Assembly: GCA_030220185.1 (NCBI GenBank)
Contig: JASPKZ010007294.1
Span: forward strand, 1,066,001 to 1,130,000
Length of the DNA stretch: 64,000 nucleotides
DNA from: Diploptera punctata
Taxonomy: Eukaryota; Arthropoda; Insecta; Blattodea; Blaberidae
Reading direction: 5' to 3'
Position numbers and translations under genes: made by a program. Positions 32,041 through 42,501 of the stretch are shown in pieces (position 1 is the stretch's first letter; each line of letters opens with the position of its first letter). The notes under the pieces were generated by a model. The model was not told the origin of the DNA. It did no database searches and was given only the letters and a program-made list of their open reading frames with translations.

Positions 32041-32356
32041 TTTTAAATAAATAAAAAAATATTCCTCTCATAAGTATAATTTAATAATTTCCTGAACATG
32101 AAAATCGCTCATACGGGCAACTCCGATCTGAAAATAACTGTTATTTTCATGTATAACTTATATACATATATATTTATTTATTTATTTATTCATATAATAA
32201 AGTAATAGTTATATATATATAAAGTGCAAATAAGTAAATGTATTCAGCGTATCATTATATGGAGAGCGAGTCTGTTAAATTATTTCATATTGCTCTTGCA
32301 TAAACATTTTATATATTTCTATAGAGGATGATCAAAATGAATAGCGCGAACTAAAA
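32041..32356. other. AT-rich spacer
   Basis: AT-rich DNA with a TATTTATT-type simple tract near 32170-32220. No gene or clear repeat was seen. Confidence 0.5.
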
Positions 32357-32367
32357 CAGTTGAGAGT

Positions 32368-32685
32368 CCATCCATCCACAGTAATTCTGCCCGAAGGCAG
32401 GTCTTTCACTGCAATCATAGCATTTTAATGCTATGCTTTGCAGTTTTACTAGGGAATTATAGGTGTAATAGCTTCCCGTTGCATTCCATACCGGTGAAGG
32501 ATGATGATGATGATGATGGCCGGATGATTTTCGGGGACCATTGGCCCTAAGCCTCCTGACATTTGTATTACAGGTGAGGAAATACCCCGAGAAAACCTCA
32601 CCCAGGAGCCTGTCTCAACCGGGAATCGAACCCTTGCCCGCTGCGTGACAAGGCAGCACGTTGCCTTGAGACCACAGCGGTGGAC
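32368..32685 (-). mobile_element. SINE-B with 3' module T2 and target duplication
   Basis: CAGTTGAGAGT flanks it on both sides (32357-32367 and 32686-32696). Read on the minus strand it has a tRNA head (GTGGTCTCAAGGCAACGTGC, B-box GGGTTCGATTCCCGG), a core (TTTTCTCGGGGTATTTCCTC, GTCAGGAGGC, GGTCCCCGAAAATCATCCGG) and a (CAT)n run. A 3' module follows with GCAGTGAAAGACCTGCC and a (GATG)n end. Other SINE-B copies share the head and core but carry the unrelated module T1. Confidence 0.88.
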
Positions 32686-33017
32686 CAGTTGAGAGTATTC
32701 GGCAATAAAAGAAAACATTTCGGTAAATATGGGTCCATAAACAAACTGTATGCGAGATTTATTACTGCGAATGTGATCCACTGAGCCACTGAGAGCCACT
32801 GTCGTCCTGCATTGTAAACATTATATGCTTCATTCGTTGTGCAGTTAGAAGCGATCCGTGATGTCCCCTTGTTTAGAAAACTGAACATTGCCAAAAGGCG
32901 GAGTTGTAATCAAGCCAGACACGGCAGACAATACTGTACACAGTTAATGCAGTCAGATAACTTGCCTGTACAATGTCAGGTACTTTACGTACTGAACAAT
33001 GAATCATACAGAAACGA

Positions 33018-33420
33018 AGAGTATGCAGGCATGCATTCATCTATGGCATGGCTAACGACAATGCACGGGAGGCTGCACGTTTATACTGTCAGTAATATCT
33101 TGACCGAAGACACCCGGAAAGTCGCACATTTTCAAGGATCCATCAGCACCTAAGAGAACAGGGTACTTTCGTACGTGGCAGGGGAGCAGGAAGACCTGCA
33201 TCCATTACGCTTGAAGTTTAGGATATGATGTTGGATGCAGTACAAATATATCCAGTAATTTCAACGAGGAGATTTGCCTCACAAAAGCCACGATAGTTAA
33301 TGGAGAATTTTACATCGCAGTTCACTGTACCCTATCACCTCCACAGAGTTCAATATCTCAGTGATCCGGATTCTGGTCCTAGAGTGATTTTTTGTCAATG
33401 TATGCACCAATAGGCTATAG
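33018..33420 (+). pseudogene. Transposase N-terminal helix-turn-helix relic (DUF4817-like)
   Basis: From 33039 the codons read IYGMANDNAREAARLY. After a stop and frameshift near 33093 they read YLDRRHPESRTFSRIHQHLR, then EQGTFVRGRGAGRPA and SITLEV. This matches the DNA-binding start of a large insect transposase group with a DUF4817-like domain. No catalytic core or inverted repeats are visible. It is related in kind to 60288-60498. Confidence 0.6.
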
Positions 33421-34167
33421 TCAACCCTTTTTTACAAATAATATTTTATTTTCCTACGAAACGGGTATATTTAATTATCATAAAACACATGTATGGAGCG
33501 AAATTAAACACATGGTTTCATCAGTCACCGCACCAGCAACATTTTTCGTTGAATGTTAATATTTTATTTAACAACTCAGTTATTTACATTACAGTTCGAA
33601 CCTTTCCCCAACAGGAATAAGAAATATTTTACTCACATGCCTCTTTTCTCAGGCTTGATATAATTTTCAACCCTTAAATATAATAAAAAAGACCTCTAAG
33701 CAAAATTTACCGATCTAAAACATCCTATTAATACCCTAGTTGGCTGCTAGATGTCTTATTGAGTGGGTATGTTGACCGCATGCCACTCATGACATCCATG
33801 GACAAATAAGGTAATTAGATAAATTTGGTTTATTAACTCCTAACAAAGGGGAGGATATGGCTCAATACTGGGCTATGAAATTATATATATTAAATATAAT
33901 ACGGGATCTACAGTTTTATTTCCCATGGAAAGGAAACTATATTCACGATTTTACGCCCTTAAAATTTACTCGACACCGGTCGAGTTTGAACGCACTAAAT
34001 ACGGAATCAGAGACTAACTTTAATTTCATGAGGATGGACGCTGTTGTACCATTAGTAGCATTGTTGTCTTCGATAAAATAGTTTTATCGATATACTGAGT
34101 TAAAAAAAATAGCATCTTCCCGGTTTTACTCTCCGAAAATAATTCAAATTCTTAGAGCATAGATAAT
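33421..34167. other. AT-rich stretch, no gene seen
   Basis: No supported feature. The 74-codon frame at 33857-34081 has no recognisable motif. Confidence 0.5.
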
Positions 34168-34615
34168 TCTACCACCGCGCCGTGAGTTCAGGGTAGCGTT
34201 GCTGCTTCATACGCAGCAAGCCAGGGTTCCATTCTCAGTCGATACAGGTTTCCTGAGAGATGTTTTTTTTTTTCACCTATAAGATAAATTGTGTTACAAG
34301 TGAAAAAAAAGAAACTTAAAGCATAAAAGATCTTTGAATACCATCTGGCCATCATATTCATCGTTATATTCGCCATACTTATTATGAATAAGTCAGTGAA
34401 GTTTTTAATCTTAAATGTTTGTATTGTGTCGTTGGAGACCCTTGATTGAGCTGATCACTTATTCGGATAAACCCTTAATATGATCAAAAAAGTGTGTGCG
34501 CGATCCAAAATTTAAAATAATTCTTGCAACAGGTCGGGCCACTGTAAGGTCCGGTGGCATTGGGACACTTAAAGGTGAAAGGTTGAACTACGATGGAGAA
34601 GAAGAAACAACAAAA
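34168..34615 (+). mobile_element. SINE-B with 3' module T1 (full composite)
   Basis: The tRNA-like head spans CCACCGCGCCGTGAGTTCAG to a B-box (AGGGTTCCATTCTCA). The decayed core ends CCATCTGGCCATCATATTC. Module T1 follows: TTGAGCTGATCACTTATTCG, GCAACAGGTCGGGCCACTG, then a GAACTACGATGGAGAAGAAG end. The same head-core-T1 order is seen on the minus strand at 58920-59330, which makes a chance junction unlikely. Confidence 0.7.
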
Positions 34616-35423
34616 ATAGATCTTGTTACTGCTAATCTACCCTGCAAATTTTTTTTTTTAATAAAGTGTTGACTATAATATTTAATCATAACATAATGTA
34701 TTTTGATGAGTCACTATTTATTCACATATAAACATGGATCAAGTTGTAGCTTTATTGTGACTATAATGTCTTACTTAAGTGGATATAAATTTAATTTTCT
34801 ACAGTGAGGTGAATACAACACATATTACAGATTATTTGAATTGAAAATCAACGGTTTTATAATTAAACTACCAGCAAAAGACTAGAAAGATAATATGATT
34901 CAGTAAAATCTGATTGCAATAATCTGCAAAGGATTTCTAAGAACCACTCACTTTAGCACAAACACACCGTAAATATAAAATTTAATAAAGTCAGGGTTCA
35001 AATGTTTTAGTTTTATGAGCTGTTGGAATATTGCTTACTAATTTAATTTTTATTACAGGTTTGGTTACTACTCGGAACGTTTGTAATAAGTCTGTATACT
35101 GCAGTCGTTTCCAGATTAAATGTTTTCCCATAACTGTTGTATCAAGTTTTGTCCTGATTGGACAGAATATTTTAATTTTAGTTCAAACAGGAATTAATAC
35201 GTAATGACTAATTCTATATTAAGAATGTTTTATGTCATAAGAAAATCTTATTTTTATAAAATCAAATTAATACAAAGTCCAGTTACGTTGTGATTTCAAG
35301 ATTTATTAAGGATGCAATTTTCATCGACCAAAGAAGTCACTCTTACAATTATCGACTCAGTATAATACTTTTTTTTTTCGAAAGTTTAGACATACTTATA
35401 ATTTTATTTTGTTACTTGATTAA
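34616..35423. other. AT-rich stretch, no gene seen
   Basis: No coding or repeat feature could be supported here beyond homopolymer runs. Confidence 0.5.
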
Positions 35424-35545
35424 TTGTGGGAGAATAACATTAACTTTGAATCGAGGGAAGTAGATTATACAGGGAATGATCAGAAAGCATTAGCTCAGGA
35501 TAGGGATGTATGTAGAACTTATGTCCGCCCGGTCATGAACCTAAT
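35424..35545 (+). mobile_element. LINE-beta 3' fragment
   Basis: It encodes MWENNINFESREVDYTGNDQ, KALAQDRDVCRTYVRP and VMNL, the LINE-beta C-terminus. It lacks the AAGT tail because SINE-C begins right after it. Confidence 0.8.
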
Positions 35546-35725
35546 TAATTGTCAGCCGGGATGTGAGTCATGTTTGGTGGTCGCCTTTACCGCAGGGCAA
35601 GCGTCTGGTACTCATTTCCGTTAGTGACTAAGACGACTCCAGGGCTATGGTGCCACCAGAAGGTTTAGGCCAGTCTAAAAATCCTCGACCTCAGGCTTGT
35701 AGCGTTTTGCCTTAACCAACTATTA
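35546..35725 (-). mobile_element. SINE-C copy
   Basis: On the minus strand it begins GGTTAAGGCAAAACGCTACA (tRNA-like head). It carries ACTGGCCTAAACC, AAATGAGTACCAGACG and TGACTCACATCCCGGCTGAC, in the same order as at 715-925. The B-box is weak (CTGAGGTCGAGG). Confidence 0.65.
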
Positions 35726-36117
35726 TATATAACGCGCCCACTCTTCTACAACTAGAATTACAATTATTTTCAAAACAAAACTGTTTTAAAATTATTGATC
35801 AGATGAAGATCTAATCAGCTAAAGATAAAGCATACATATGTTATAAACCTGTACACACAACTATATTTTATGTTTAAGAAACAAGAAGAGGGGATGGGAT
35901 GTTTCTAAGGTAAACATTTAGGCCTATACATGTAAAAAAGCGTAATACAGTATAATACAGAGGTTAGGCCTAGAGTCTGTATGTTATTGACCTTAAGGAA
36001 ATTATGTAAATGCACTGATTTTTCTTCGAAAAATCTATAAATACGATTTTTAAAATATAGTCCAATATAAAAAAATTGGTATTCAAAGTAACATTTGAAT
36101 TTATATTATTTTATTAC
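35726..36117. other. AT-rich spacer
   Basis: No supported feature before the compound microsatellite. Confidence 0.5.
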
Positions 36118-36152
36118 TCACACACAGACACAGACAGACACACACACACATA

Positions 36153-36230
<78 letters not shown>
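36118..36230. repeat. Compound (CA)n(TA)n microsatellite
   Basis: About 68 bp of CA-rich repeats (with CAGA and CATA variants) pass into about 45 bp of TA. The TA end abuts the 3' end of a minus-strand LINE-delta fragment, so on that strand it reads as a (TA)n(TG)n tail. Confidence 0.95.
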
Positions 36231-36233
<3 letters not shown>

Positions 36234-36297
36234 TTGGGTTTTTACAGCTGCTGTCGTCTTCCAGGCCTACGATCTTGGGCATATTCAATGCTTAACC
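36231..36297 (-). mobile_element. LINE-delta 3' end, very short copy
   Basis: On the minus strand it matches 18219-18305: GGTTAAGCATTGAATATGCC, CAAGATCGTAGGC, CAGCAGCTGTAAAAACC. Only the last 67 bp of the LINE were copied, and the tail is (TA)n(TG)n instead of TTA. Confidence 0.8.
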
Positions 36298-36299
36298 CT

Positions 36300-36308
36300 C
36301 ACAAACAC

Positions 36309-36396
<88 letters not shown>
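36300..36396. repeat. Second compound (CA)n(TA)n microsatellite
   Basis: It has the same CA-then-TA order as 36118-36230. Its TA end abuts the 3' end of a minus-strand SINE-A, so it is the SINE's (TA)n(TG)n tail. Confidence 0.95.
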
Positions 36397-36399
<3 letters not shown>

Positions 36400-36400
<1 letters not shown>

Positions 36401-36690
36401 GTAAACTCCATGACGCGAGAGGCCTAGAAGATCCTTAGCCTACCAGCCGGCTGCTGGCCTCATATTCACATGTATTAATCAAATTAATCACAGAGGTGGA
36501 CGATCATCCAGCCTATAAAGGGGTCGGTTCCCACAGACGTTATACATTGATCTCTCAAGTTGGAGCCGCTATTCATTGTAGGTACCTAAATTCTTGACGA
36601 TACTGGGTGGACACCGGTCCCATATTAGCCGAAATTGCATGAGCATATATCTTCCCACATGGGGACTAGAACCAGCGCAAGTCCCACAAT
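36400..36690 (-). mobile_element. SINE-A copy
   Basis: On the minus strand it has CTAGTCCCCATGTGGGAAG, GGTGTCCACCCAGTATCGTC, GAGAGATCAATGTATAACG, GGCCAGCAGCCGGCTGGTAG and ends CGCGTCATGGAGTTTACG. The A-box and B-box area near 36690 is decayed. Confidence 0.75.
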
Positions 36691-37775
36691 TAGGCTATAT
36701 AATTTAAACATCATTATGATCTAGAAGACACTTAGCTTTTTTTGAGTTAATATTTGATGCTCCGATCTTCGGTACGTCTATAAAAATTGTACAGATTCTG
36801 GCAATGAAATTCACTAAATCATTTTAAAGAATCATCTATAAATAATGAAATAATTTATTTTCTTTTTAATAAAATGGTATCTAGGCCTATAGGTATATTT
36901 CTGCCTCTTATTTTGATTTAAATTATTTTTCTTTCGTGTAAACGTTTTCCTGCTCTTTGTATTCCAGGTACCCTCAATAAGGGAAGATTTCAAATTTATC
37001 TTCGAAAATAAAAAACATTGAAATATTTTTAGTAAATCGCTGTACCTACAGAATGGACAGGAGAGAAGCAATGAAGCGATTTGCATGATCTCGAAAACTG
37101 TTAAGTCGACAATAAAGTAGAGTAACAAGTGAAGGATAATAACATTAGTTTCATATTTGCGAAACGTTGTGCTTCTGCTGGCACGAGCTGCTCTACAGAT
37201 TGTTTTTATGGTGCAACCCACGCTTATGACTCAATTATCACCACTTGACAGAACCCGAGACCGCGTTACCGTAAATTTCTCAAATCTGTCTTCTTTTCTC
37301 TTCCGTACATCTTCTCACTTATCAACAGTTCAAATATTTCGTCAAATATTTGCATAATCTAAACAATTTTTACAATAAAAAATGTTATTTGAATAATATT
37401 GATCTTTTTTAATCATTACATACTAACCTTTAATATAATAGATATAACGCAGCTAAATTACAGCATGTATTTAAACGTAAGTACATGAGTTGTACTAAAT
37501 TTTAATTCTTTTCTCTCCATTTTCAGTTATTTAAAAATTAATATAATGAGTAATGCGAAGATGTGGCATACACTTTGGCTTGTAAACCCTAATTTTCTTC
37601 AAGAAAGATACGATATTATAGAATTTTAGACTACCTTCTATTTCATAATTGCTCCTTGTGTGTTGATTAGTCACATAGCCCGTTTTCCAGTTGTCTACCA
37701 AAGAAGTAAGATTTTCATATTTTATATTTCTTTGCTGGTAGCATTTATCTTGCCTATTTACACATTAAATTTTAA
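36691..37775. other. AT-rich stretch, no gene seen
   Basis: The 129-codon minus frame at 36832-37221 is AT-rich with no known motif, and its composition matches the surroundings. It is not called a gene. Confidence 0.5.
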
Positions 37776-39665
37776 TTTGTCTGCATATTTGAGTAGTATT
37801 ATTGGCCTCTACGTCTATAGATTAATTCCTCTGTAAATTTGAGTTGTCGTATTGGTCTAGGACTAACACCTCTACGTCTATAGATTAATTCCTCTGTATA
37901 TTTGAGTAGTATTATTGGTTTAGGACTAACACCTCTACGTCTATAGATTAATTGCTCTATAAATTTGAGTAGTATTATTGGTCTAGGACTAACACCTCTA
38001 CGTCTATAGATTAATTCCTCTGTAAATTTGAGTAGTCTTATTGGTTAGGACTAACACCTCTACGTCTATAGATTAATTGCTCTATAAATTTGAGTAGTCT
38101 TATTGGTCTAGGACTAACACCTCTACGTCTATAGATTAATTCCTCTGTAAATTTGAGTAGTCTTATTGGTCTAGGACTAACACCTCTACGTCTATAGATT
38201 AATTGCTCTGTAAATTTGAATAGTATTATTGGTCTGTGTCTAGTACATTCATGTATAGATTAACCCCTCTGTATATTTGAGTAATCTTGTTGGTCTGGGT
38301 CTAGCACGCCCACGTATAGATTAATTGTTCTGTATATTCGAGTGGTCTTATTGGTCTAGGACTAGTACATTCATGTATAGATTAATTCCTCTGTATATTT
38401 GAGTACTCTTGTTGGTCTGGGTCTAGCACGTCCATGTACAGATTGATTGTTTTTTAAATTTGAGTGGTCTCCTTGGTCTAGGATAAGTACATTCATGTAT
38501 AGATCAATTCCTCTGTATATTTGAGTAGTCTTGTTGGTCTGGGTCTAGCACGCCCACGTATATATTAATTGCACAGTATATTTGAGTGGTCTCATTGGTC
38601 TAGGACTAGTATATCCATGTATATATTAATTCCTCGGTATCTTTGAGTAGCCTTGTTGGGTCTAGGTATAGCACGTCCACGTATAGACTAATTGTTCTGT
38701 ATATTTGAGTGGTCTTATTGGTCTAGGACTAGTACATTCATGTATAGATTAATCCCTCTGTATATTTGAGTAATCTTGTTGGTCTGGGTCTAGCACGCCC
38801 ACGTATATATTAATTGCTCTGTATATTTGAGTGGTCTCATTGGTCGAGGACTAGTACATCCATGTATAGATTAATTCCTCGGTATATTTGAGTAATCTTG
38901 TTGGTCTGGGTCTAGCACGTCCGCGTATATATTAATTGCTCTGTATATTTGAGTGGTCTCATTGGTCTAGGACTAGTACATCCATGTATAGATTAATTCT
39001 TCTGTATATTTGAGTAATCTTGTTGGTCTGGGTCTAGCACGTCCGCGTATATATTAATTGCTCTGTATATTTGAGTGGTCTCATTGGTCTAGGACTAGTA
39101 CATCCATGTATAGATTAATTCCTCTGTATATTTGGGTAATCTTGTTGGTCTGGGTCTAGCACGTTCATGTATATATTAATTGCTCTGTATATTTGAGTAG
39201 TCTCATTGGTCTAAGACTAGTACATCCATTTATAGATTAATCCCTCTGTATATTTGAGCAATCTTGTTGGTCTGGGTCCAGCACGCCCACGTATATATTA
39301 ATTGCTCTGTATATTTGGGTGGTCTCATTGGTCTAGGACTAGTACATCCATGTATAGATTAATTCCTCTGTATATTTGAGTAATATTGTTGGTCTGGGTC
39401 TAGCACGTCCGCGTATAGACTAATTGCTCTGTATATTTGAGTGGTCTCTTTGGTCTAGGACTAGTACATCCATGTATAGATTAATTCCTCTGTATATTTG
39501 AGTAATATTGTTGGTCTGGGTCTAGTACGTCCACATATATATTAATTGCTCTGTATATTTGAGTGGTCTCATTGGTCTAGGACTAGTGCATACATGTATA
39601 GATTAATTCCTCTGTATATATTAAATAGTCTTGTTGTTCTGGAACTAGCACGTCTATCTATAGAT
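37776..39665 (+). repeat. Satellite array with dimeric higher-order structure
   Basis: About 30 tandem monomers of the form GTCTAGGACTAACACCTCTA ... TTAATTCCTCTGTAAATTTG. The left block (to about 38215) has 63-bp monomers alternating TTCCTC and TTGCTC. The right block has 61-bp monomers alternating type A (GTCTAGGACTAGTACATCCA) and type B (GTCTGGGTCTAGCACGTCCG), a 122-bp dimer (for example 38965 to 39087). The last unit is degenerate and ends near 39665. There are no open frames of interest. Confidence 0.93.
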
Positions 39666-39842
39666 TTGGGTCAGTCAGAGCATTGCTCATTAAATTTTTT
39701 GTTGGAAAATTTGAGGACTCCTCTTTTCCTTCAGAGAAGAAACTAAAAGCTGCTTTACAAGAAAGCATATTTTTAAAAATCGGATGTGAAAAAAAACATT
39801 ATCTGTTTGCCAAATTTTCAGATGTATTCAATTATGTATCTT
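39666..39842. other. Spacer between satellite and SINE
   Basis: Short unannotated DNA. No motif recognised. Confidence 0.5.
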
Positions 39843-40160
39843 GTCCCGCGCCGTAGCCGAGAGGTTAAGCAGGAAGCCTTGGCGCAGAGCTACGGGACTT
39901 GCTGGTTCCAGTCTCCATGGTGGAAACATTTTTCTCTTGGTATGGGATAGGTGCCCGCCCAGCATCGTGAAGCATTTGAAGCGGTTCCAGGTTGAGAAAA
40001 TCAGCTATAACGGCTGGGGGTCTCGACATGCTGACCACATGTCACTCCTACACTGTCTGGATGACCTTCAACCTCCGTGATTGCACATGTGGATATGAGA
40101 CTGGCAGCTTGCTGGTAGGTTAAAGGCCTTCCAGGCATGTCGCGCCATGACTTTTTTAAA
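39843..40160 (+). mobile_element. SINE-A copy (best head)
   Basis: The head has CGCCGTAGCCGAGAGGTTAA (A-box) and TTGCTGGTTCCAGTC (B-box). The body has GCCCGCCCAGCATCGTGAAG, GGTTGAGAAAATCAGC, CATGCTGACCACATGTCACT and CTTGCTGGTAGGTTAAAGGC, ending ATGTCGCGCCATGACTTTTT. It is the most complete SINE-A in the window. Confidence 0.82.
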
Positions 40161-40482
40161 TTATGCATCTTGGTGTTATGGTTTTTCTTTGAGAAGAAAA
40201 TGGCAATTCATACCCATGAAACAAAATATCAAGCAATTTTGTTCATGCCATTGGAATTAACATATCCTACCAAAGAGTTAGGGATGAAATACAGTTATTG
40301 AAACATTTAGAGTATTTTAATTTTGTTTTTTTTTTTCTTTCGAAATTTACGAAATTTCATATTAGGCTAACGCTGTCTTGATAGTAACCACTAAATATAA
40401 TACAATACAAAACAAATAATATGCCTACAAAAAAACTAATCTTAATAAAATATTTAATGTTCATAAATTATTGCTGTCTATC
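40161..40482. other. AT-rich spacer
   Basis: No supported feature. Confidence 0.5.
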
Positions 40483-40672
40483 TCTGTCGTCTCGGGGTAA
40501 TGTCGCACACTCCTACACAATGGGCACGGGTTCGATCCAGATCGGGAAAAGTTCCCGGATGATTTCTTTTTTCGGAGTTTTTCCTCACTTTTAAGACATA
40601 TATCAAGAAATTATAAGACCTAAATGGTCCCCCAACATCATCTGGCCATCACAATCGTATTCGAAATTTCCA
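40483..40672 (+). mobile_element. SINE-B head and core, separated from its T1 module
   Basis: It has the B-box GGGTTCGATCCAGATCGGG, core TTCGGAGTTTTTCCTCAC, AATGGTCCCCCAACATCATC and TGGCCATCACAATCG. A LINE-beta fragment follows and then T1 at 41036, so this looks like one composite SINE-B split by a LINE-beta insertion. Confidence 0.7.
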
Positions 40673-40679
40673 GAAAGAA

Positions 40680-41033
40680 TCTAAGAGAATGGATAAGACG
40701 ACATACTAGTGAGCTACATTACCTTTATAGGAAACTAGAAATAATAAGTACAGTTAAGTATCGTAGACTGCGATTGGCAAGGCAAGAATTGAAATGAAAG
40801 AGGGGAAAACCATAGGGAAAATGGACAGTTGGTAAACCATTGTAGGCAAACCAGAGGTAAAACGGAAAAATGGTAGACCAAAAATAAGGTGGGGAAAATT
40901 AACAATTATTTGAGGGAAGTAGATTATAGAAGGAATGATTGTAAAATATTAGCTCAGAATAGGGATGTATGGAGAGCTTATATCCGCGGAGCCAAGATCC
41001 GACAGGCTTGATAGTGGCTGTAAGTAAGTTAGT
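40680..41033 (+). mobile_element. LINE-beta 3' fragment
   Basis: It matches the LINE-beta C-terminus at DNA level: CTTTATAGGAAACTAGAAAT, CAGTTAAGTATCGTAGACTG, GAGGGAAGTAGATTATAGA, AGGGATGTATGGAGAGCTTA, ending with a TAAGTAAGTTAGTTAA tail. Frameshifts break the reading frame. Confidence 0.8.
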
Positions 41034-41035
41034 TA

Positions 41036-41262
41036 ATGTGAGTGTTTAACCTTGTTGTTGTGTTGTATTTGATAATGTCCTGGATTTAACTGATCACTCA
41101 TTCGGGGAGGCCTCCATGTTCTTGTGTGGTTAAAAAAAGTGTTGTGATTCAAAGTTAAAAATCCCACTCCCGGCAGGTCGTGCAATTATAATGTCTTTAA
41201 GAAGAGGGACATATAAAAGTACCTATAAGATGAGAGGTTAAACTACGATGGAGAAGAATAAG
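41036..41262 (+). mobile_element. SINE-B 3' module T1
   Basis: It contains TTAACTGATCACTCATTCGG, CCATGTTCTTGTGTGG, CACTCCCGGCAGGTCGTGC and AAACTACGATGGAGAAGAAT, matching 34395-34615 and 59850-60055. Confidence 0.7.
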
Positions 41263-41471
41263 TTATTACTTTACTTTATTATAATTAAGATAGTTTTGAT
41301 TTCAATTTATTTCAACATTCTATGTTGGTAATAAAAATATAAACAGAATCAATAACTTATGAAGAAGGAAATAATATTATAAAATTTAGTATAGGCTATA
41401 TAGGATTAATTTTGGTACAAGACCAATATTTTGTTATTAAATTATCAGAAATATTACATATTACCTATTTA

Positions 41472-41670
41472 ACTAGGAATGTACGGAGAGTTTACTTCAG
41501 GACGGCCGTGAATCCAAATTTTGATACTCTCAGTGAGTTAGTTCATTAAATACTTGTTTTTTTTTCAGATTGCGAGTAGGCCTAAAGTGATTTTGTGAGG
41601 CATATGGAAAATATGTCTGCGCGGCCATAAATCTGTGCGTTCGATAATGCCTGTGAGTTAGTTAATACAG
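41472..41670 (+). mobile_element. Two short LINE-beta 3' tails
   Basis: At 41472-41550 GGAATGTACGGAGAG and CTCAGTGAGTTAGTT, and at 41605-41670 CTGCGCGGCCATAAATC and GCCTGTGAGTTAGTTAA, both match the last 60-80 bp of LINE-beta. They are separated by about 50 bp of unrelated DNA. Confidence 0.6.

Positions 41671-41677
<7 letters not shown>

Positions 41678-41706
<29 letters not shown>
41678..41706. repeat. (TA)n microsatellite
   Basis: About 14 TA units directly next to the (ATC)n tail of LINE-gamma. Confidence 0.95.
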
Positions 41707-41708
<2 letters not shown>

Positions 41709-41712
41709 TCAT

Positions 41713-42496
41713 CATAGTACATTCACGAATTTAGGCCATTTGTTGACCTATTTCGGTCTCAAGAAAAACACCATCCAAAAGTCTTTTGAGTGGACGTCCT
41801 GGTCTTCTACTTCCTGCAGGTTGATATCTTAACATTTGTTTGGGTATTCTGTGATCTTCCATTCGATGAACATGTTGCATCCATCTTGACTTATAATCAG
41901 AAATTTTGTTTTCTAAAGGTTCCATGTGTAATTCTTCTAAGATGTCTTCATTTTTTTTGCGATCTAGTAGTGTGTATCCTGGCAGTCCTCCGAAGGTATC
42001 TCATTTCAGCAGATCTAAGTATCTGTACATCCTTCTGTTTCAACGTCCATACTTCGCTACCATACAAAAGAGATGGAAGAGCCAGTGTTTTATACACTTT
42101 TAATCTTGAATGCTTTTGGACTAACTGTGGCTTGAAGATAGAATTTATTAACCCTAAAATTCTTAAAAATTTAGATTTTTTGCATTTACATCCTTTTCTT
42201 CTTCATATGAGATATTGCATCCTAGATATGTAAAATTATTCACCTGCTCCAAAATTTTATTGTCCAGTACAATTTTACTTCTGACAGGATCTACACCTTG
42301 AAATGCCATAAGTTTTGTTTTTTCTGTAGATATCTTCAAACCATATTCTTCTGTAATTTTGTTAAATTCATACAGACCTTACTGTAGATTATCTCCTGAA
42401 TTTGCTATTATTATTTGGTCATTTGCAAACAATGGGGTGTTTAATTCTTTTATTTTATGATATTCTTATTCCAAATTCATATGACTTGTTCCAGCA
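41713..42496 (-). pseudogene. LINE-gamma reverse transcriptase, C-terminal half
   Basis: From 42440 down it reads TPLFANDQIIIA. This is motif C with the first catalytic Asp changed to Asn (FAND instead of FADD). Then come MAFQGVDPVRSKIVLDNK, NNFTYLGCNISYEEE, LYGSEVWTLKQKD, RYLRRTAGYTLLDRKKNEDI, then SRWMQHVHRMEDHRIPKQML and RRPGRPLKRLLDG. Frameshifts and stops are present. The Asn change alone would disable catalysis. Confidence 0.8.
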
Positions 42497-42501
42497 ACAT
42501 A

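Noticed and set aside
36076..36438. 120-codon frame with His-Thr and Ile-Tyr runs
   Set aside because: It reads through two compound microsatellites, a LINE scrap and part of a SINE.
36832..37221. 129-codon minus-strand protein
   Set aside because: AT-rich, no motif, no supporting neighbour, and base use is the same as the surrounding desert.
37776..39665. CRISPR-like array
   Set aside because: Units are contiguous and similar over their whole length, with no unique spacers. The host is eukaryotic. It is a satellite.
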